A DNA stretch of 14,846 bases, from positions 1-14,846 of the forward strand of contig CANQKB010000030.1 in NCBI GenBank assembly GCA_947624405.1, given 5' to 3'. The notes below the pieces were generated by a model. That model saw nothing but the letters and a program-made list of their open reading frames with translations. It was not told the origin of the DNA and searched no databases. The DNA is from an uncultured Clostridia bacterium. GTDB taxonomy: Bacteria; Bacillota; Clostridia; TANB77; CAG-508. The position numbers were made by a program, and so were the translations under genes. Shown here piece after piece: positions 11,402-14,846 of the stretch (position 1 is the stretch's first letter; every line of letters starts with the position of its first letter).

Positions 11402-13639
11402 TTACATTTCACCATATTGTACTTCTTTTTTCTTTTCTTGTTCAAGCAATTCTTGCAATTCTCTTTGGCTTGCCTCAATACTTTTAATAAGTTCTTTTAT
11501 TCTATTGTGTACTTTTACCTTTTCTATTGCTTCCTCATCATTTACTTCTATTTTTTTATTAATATAATCAATCGATTGCTCTTCTAAGTTATCCTCATTT
11601 TTTTCATTAATTTGTTCAGCTAATTCTTCGCAATGTTCCTCAGGAACAGCTGGAACTATTCCATTTTGGTCAAATATATTTTCTTTTTTGAAATAATTGT
11701 ATCTTGCAATCTCATATCTTGCTATTTTTCTATCAATTACATCTTTTTGTGAATTTAGCCATTCTAATTCATTAGCACTTTGTTGATATAACATCCTGCA
11801 TGTTTCTAAAAATTCTTTTACTCCTTCCTCTTGTTTATCCTCTATTTTTATTATGCCTTCACTATTTTCTTCTTCATCTTTATTTCTTAATCTTAAACCA
11901 AATTTCGATAATTTTTCTTTTACTTCTACCATGGTTGCAACTCCCATATTTCTCATACTATTTAATTCTTGTTCTGAAAGTTGAATAAGTTGATATATAG
12001 TTTTAATATTATTTCGAGAAAAAATATTCATTGCCCTAGTAGACAAATCTAATTCGTCTATTGGTAAATTTTCATACAATTCTAATGAAACATCTGCTTT
12101 TTCCTCTTTTTCCATATTGTCTAATCGTACTATTACACCTAATTCTTGTAATTTTTCATATATTTCTTCAACAGTTTTATCTCCCATATTTCTCATATTC
12201 TTTAATTCTTGTTCTGAAAGTTCTGTTATTTCTCTAACTTTATGTAATCCTGCTCGTGAAAGACAATTACATGCTCTAGTAGAAAATCCTATTTCATTTA
12301 TATCACTATTCATGATACTTTCTCTTCGTACATTTTCTTTTTCTAAATTAGTTAAAATATTTCTTTTAATTAAATCCTTTATAGTTCGATACTCACTCTC
12401 TCCTTCTGGTGTAGTTTTTATTAATTTTCTTATCGTATTGCCTTCAACAACACCACTTTCATAAACTTCTTCTATTTCATCTTCATTTTCTATATAATCA
12501 TCAATATGATATTTTCTAATAGTTCCATCTTTATATCTTACATATTGTACAACCAATTCAACATCTTCAATATCTGCTAATTTTTTTGGACTACCATTTT
12601 CATCTGTAATAAATGACATAATTGTATTTAAATCATACATATACTCTTGGAGATTATCTTTTTCATTTTCGTACCTAGCCAAAACTTCTTGTAAATTCAC
12701 ACATATTTCTTTTCTATTTTGTGCATAATGTCTTTTTAAAATTTTAAAAATTTTCTCCTTTTTTAAATTCATATTTGCTTTAGATATTCCGTATGATTTT
12801 GCTAGTTCTACATAACTCATTTTTTCTCCATTTAAGCCATAATACATTTGAATAATTCTTCTTGGCTGTTCAGGAAGTTTTCCTATAATATTATCGACTT
12901 CATCTAAATTAATATATACTCCATTATCATATCTTCCTGGAATTTTGTCATAAAAAACTAAATCTTTAAGTAAAGTAACATATCCTAATTTTTGCTCTTC
13001 CGTCATTTCCTTTGAAGATATAGTAACCCCTCTATGTCCACAAAAAACATTTCCTTCAAAATTATAATCTGTTTCACATTTTTTATATTTCTCTAAGAAT
13101 TTTTCATATGAGCCATATTTTTTTGTTATAGATACAGCATATTTTTCAGGTAAACCACAATTTTCACTTATCTGAGTTTTTTCTTTTTTAGAAAAATCCA
13201 AAAAGCCACTTTTTCTTAAATTTTCTATCTGTTCTTTTGATAATTTTAATTTTCCTTTATTATAATCTACTTGCATCTGCCATTTAACCTTATCATATCG
13301 CAATCCACTATTCATCCTAGCATTTTCTATTTCTTCTTCTTCTTTTCCTGCTAATCCCATTAAAAAATCATATTTTTCTTGTTGTGAAGTTCTTATTCTC
13401 TCTTTCTCTTCAGATATTATCCCAGCTTCCATAAATTCTTGCAATAATTCATTTTTCATTCTTAACGTTCCATTAAAATATGCCTGCCTCAAATTAGCTC
13501 TCATATGTCCTATTTTATATCCTTTATATACTGTATCTGCTTTAACATCTTTGCTAGTTTCTTTCATATATTCTTTCATCAATTCTAATTTTTTCTCATC
13601 AGTTAATCTTACTTTATTTGACAAGACTCTTTTACTCAT
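11402..13639 (-). CDS. Sigma region 4-like / tandem RNA polymerase alpha-CTD protein
   Basis: This is a 745-residue, probably cytoplasmic protein. Residues about 37-75 (YKGYKIGHMRANLRQAYFNG) and 108-148 (YDKVKWQMQVDYNKGKLKLS) resemble helicase-associated repeats that bind nucleic acid. Residues about 248-305 read like sigma-70 region 4: KLPEQPRRIIQMYYGLNGEKM, then YVELAKSYGISKANMNLKKEKIFKILKRH, the HTH for -35 elements. Two RNA polymerase alpha-CTD domains follow at 445-504 and 525-584. Copy 1 keeps the E. coli DNA-contact positions R265, N268, G296, K298 and E302 as R455, N458, G486, K488 and E492. Copy 2 keeps R535, N538, G566 and E572, but A568 replaces the lysine. Residues 600-745 are charged and probably coiled coil. 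No sigma region 2, needed for promoter melting, is seen, so it is more likely an activator or polymerase-binding factor than a true sigma. Promoter at 13732-13704; a small gene follows. Confidence 0.78.
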   Translation of the reverse strand: MSKRVLSNKVRLTDEKKLELMKEYMKETSKDVKADTVYKGYKIGHMRANLRQAYFNGTLRMKNELLQEFMEAGIISEEKERIRTSQQEKYDFLMGLAGKEEEEIENARMNSGLRYDKVKWQMQVDYNKGKLKLSKEQIENLRKSGFLDFSKKEKTQISENCGLPEKYAVSITKKYGSYEKFLEKYKKCETDYNFEGNVFCGHRGVTISSKEMTEEQKLGYVTLLKDLVFYDKIPGRYDNGVYINLDEVDNIIGKLPEQPRRIIQMYYGLNGEKMSYVELAKSYGISKANMNLKKEKIFKILKRHYAQNRKEICVNLQEVLARYENEKDNLQEYMYDLNTIMSFITDENGSPKKLADIEDVELVVQYVRYKDGTIRKYHIDDYIENEDEIEEVYESGVVEGNTIRKLIKTTPEGESEYRTIKDLIKRNILTNLEKENVRRESIMNSDINEIGFSTRACNCLSRAGLHKVREITELSEQELKNMRNMGDKTVEEIYEKLQELGVIVRLDNMEKEEKADVSLELYENLPIDELDLSTRAMNIFSRNNIKTIYQLIQLSEQELNSMRNMGVATMVEVKEKLSKFGLRLRNKDEEENSEGIIKIEDKQEEGVKEFLETCRMLYQQSANELEWLNSQKDVIDRKIARYEIARYNYFKKENIFDQNGIVPAVPEEHCEELAEQINEKNEDNLEEQSIDYINKKIEVNDEEAIEKVKVHNRIKELIKSIEASQRELQELLEQEKKKEVQYGEM
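11941..12222 (-). repeat. Near-identical 42-bp direct repeat encoding part of the two alpha-CTD copies
   Basis: 11941-11982 and 12181-12222 differ at two of 42 bases and are exactly 240 bp (80 codons) apart. They encode LSEQELNSMRNMG and LSEQELKNMRNMG in the two alpha-CTD domains. DNA identity this high inside otherwise diverged copies suggests recent duplication, gene conversion or strong constraint. Confidence 0.85.
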
Positions 13640-13703
13640 TTTTATTATCCATTCCTTTCAAAAACGTTATTTATCAGTACTTTTTAACTTCTCTCATATT
13701 ATT

Positions 13704-13732
13704 ATTATATACCATTTTATGTAAATTTGCAA
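13704..13732 (-). promoter_or_regulatory. Promoter of the sigma4/alpha-CTD gene
   Basis: TTGCAA (13732-13727), 17 bases, then TATAAT (13709-13704), with the -10 about 65 bases before the start. A second TTGCAA at 13746-13741 makes a self-complementary pair around the -35 that could form a hairpin or an operator. Confidence 0.6.
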
Positions 13733-13781
13733 GTTTTTAATTGCAAATACACAGTATTGAAAGTTCGAACAGATACATCGT

Positions 13782-13868
13782 TGGTGCGAGTAATGGGACT
13801 TGAACCCATACGCAGTGTACCGCACACGCCCCTCAAACGTGCCTGTCTGCCAATTCCAGCATACTCGC
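13782..13868 (-). tRNA. tRNA-Leu (GAG)
   Basis: This is an 87-base gene with encoded CCA. The acceptor arms GCGAGTA and TACTCGC pair perfectly. D-arm GGAATTGGCAGAC is typical of leucine tRNAs. The anticodon stem CACGT/GCGTG encloses loop TTGAGGG, giving anticodon GAG after the invariant T33. A long variable arm (class II, as leucine tRNAs have) precedes the T-arm TGGGTTCAAGTCCCA. The gene begins five bases after the truB stop on the same strand, so it is probably processed from the truB transcript. Confidence 0.93.
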
Positions 13869-13873
13869 ATATT

Positions 13874-14750
13874 CTAAATAACAACATCTCGTTTTAATCT
13901 ATTATCTTTAACATCTCCTGTTCCTATAAATACTCCTTTTTCATCATATATTTTATAAACTCCATCTATACTTTGACAATTTAATTTCACACCATTCAAA
14001 AATAATTCTAATTTTTTGCTATTCAAGACGAGCCTTTCATTTTTTTCAAAAACATCTTCAATATTGATAATCTTATCTCTTATATATTCCAAATCATCTT
14101 TATGTGCTTCTATTTCTTCTAATTTCATAGCATTATCTATTTCAAAACTTCCAACTTTTAATCTTCTAAGATAATTCATAATTCCGTATTTCACCTAATG
14201 ATTTAGCAATATCTACACAAAGTACTCTTATATATGTACCTTTTGAACAATGAACCTTAAATCTAATTTTTTTCCTTTCCTTGTCAATATACATTAATTC
14301 TATTTCATATATTTCTATCTGTCTAGCTGGAATTTCTATTGTTTTTCCTTCTCTTGCATACTCATATAATTTCTTTCCATTAACTTTTATTGCAGAATAA
14401 ATTGGAGGCACTTGATTAATTTTTCCTTTGAATTTAGATAATACATTTTTCACCTTTTCATAAGATATATTCTCTAAGTCAACCTCTTTTGAATTAATTA
14501 TTTTTCCCTCTCTATCTAGTGTTTCTGTTTCAATTCCTAATTGTATCTCTGCTTCATATATCTTATCATGTTCTACCAAATATTTAGAAATCTTTGTACC
14601 CTTTCCGATAAGCAAAGGAAGGACACCCTCAGCTAGAGGATCTAAAGTTCCTGTGTGTCCTACCTTTTCATTTAATATTTTCTTAACTTTATATACAACA
14701 TCATGTGAAGTGCAATTTTGAGGCTTTTCTACAATTAAAATTCCATCCAT
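13874..14750 (-). pseudogene. truB: tRNA pseudouridine(55) synthase, frameshifted as written
   Basis: TruB makes pseudouridine 55 in the T-loop of tRNAs. Part one (14750-14166) has IVEKPQNCTSHDVV, the catalytic GHTGTLDPLAEGVLPL with D37, the PPIYSAIKVNGKKLYEYAREG segment and CSKGTYIRVLCVDIAKSLGE, then goes out of frame and stops (IRNYELS). Part two continues one frame over as MNYLRRLKVGSFEID through the small C-terminal PUA-like tail. Removing one base at about 14186 (GAAATACGGAATTATG to GAAATAGGAATTATG) restores SLGEIGIMNYLRRL and a 291-residue protein of normal length. Every catalytic part lies before the break, but the truncated form lacks the end of the core fold. As TruB is widely conserved, a sequence error is as likely as a true mutation. 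AAAGGA overlaps the nrnA stop, indicating an operon. Confidence 0.88.
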
Positions 14751-14759
14751 ATTTTTCCT

Positions 14760-14846
14760 TTACTTTAAAAAAGTTTTTGCTCTTTCAACTATTTTTTCTC
14801 TTGATTGTTCTAATGGAAAAGGTATCATACAGCCAGCAGCTCTAAT
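14760..14846 (-). CDS. nrnA: C-terminal end of a DHH/DHHA1 phosphoesterase (nanoRNase/pAp phosphatase NrnA)
   Basis: The last 28 codons enter from the right edge: IRAAGCMIPFPLEQSREKIV, then ERAKTFLK and TAA. The RAAGCMI segment corresponds to the end of the DHHA1 motif GGHxxAAG, which binds the RNA substrate, followed by the usual short terminal helix. NrnA degrades very short RNAs and hydrolyses pAp. The order nrnA-truB is common in Firmicutes (after infB and rbfA), which supports the call. The stop codon lies nine bases before the truB start, inside its ribosome site. The catalytic DHH part is outside the window. Confidence 0.75.
   Translation of the reverse strand: MRAAGCMIPFPLEQSREKIVERAKTFLK

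Noticed and set aside
12117..12464. Plus-strand frame of 115 codons opposite the sigma4/alpha-CTD gene, and others at 11169, 11375 and 11800
   Set aside because: They are rich in F, L, I and S as expected for the reverse of a K/E-rich gene, and have no ribosome sites; the minus-strand protein has clear domains.
13770..13783. LexA box near GTTCGAAC upstream of the sigma4/alpha-CTD gene
   Set aside because: GTTCGAAC is an inverted arrangement of the half-sites and lacks the CGAAC-N4-GTTCG geometry.
14166..14194. Programmed ribosomal frameshift in truB
   Set aside because: There is no slippery run or stimulatory structure at ATACGG, and a +1 programmed shift in truB is not known; an extra base is simpler.
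1..14846. CRISPR array
   Set aside because: No set of regularly spaced 25-40 bp repeats occurs; the repeats seen are paired ends, hairpins or coding duplications.

Overview
The window comes from a very AT-rich, low-GC Gram-positive genome, most likely a sporulation-lineage member of the Clostridia (a gut- or rumen-type uncultured clostridium would fit). The evidence is AGGAGG-type ribosome sites, consensus sigma-A promoters, Spo0A-box and Firmicutes LexA-box matches, a dipicolinate synthase subunit B (broken), the pta-ackA pair and the nrnA-truB neighbourhood. The species cannot be named from sequence reading alone.

Layout. 1-1217: the start of a DUF3990 (ADP-ribosyltransferase-like) gene and a small XRE regulator on the minus strand, divergent from a four-helix membrane protein; two exact Spo0A boxes lie in the divergent region. 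1329-2647: a XerC/D-type tyrosine recombinase converging on a YneA-like LysM protein whose consensus promoter carries a LexA box in its spacer. 2786-3419: a dispersed repeat and a frameshifted dpaB. 3562-8388: guaA (GMP synthetase), a 117-bp hairpin element, a divergent RelA/SpoT-like synthetase-domain protein and, converging, guaB (IMP dehydrogenase). This makes a guanine-nucleotide island with a putative alarmone enzyme between the two GMP-forming genes. 8469-10697: pta-ackA, the acetate/ATP pathway. 10801-11040: a 240-bp element with long imperfect inverted ends, related to the repeat near 2800. 11100-13639: a 745-residue protein combining helicase-associated-like repeats, a sigma region 4-like HTH and two tandem RNA polymerase alpha-CTD domains, followed by a small charged protein. 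13782-14846: tRNA-Leu(GAG), truB (frameshifted as written) and the end of nrnA.

Most notable are the sigma4-like/double alpha-CTD protein, which looks like a transcription factor built from parts of RNA polymerase holoenzyme, and the RelA/SpoT-like protein between guaA and guaB. Two conserved genes (dpaB, truB) carry the same kind of lesion, one extra base that creates CGG on the coding strand. This could mean real decay or sequence error and should be settled from reads.
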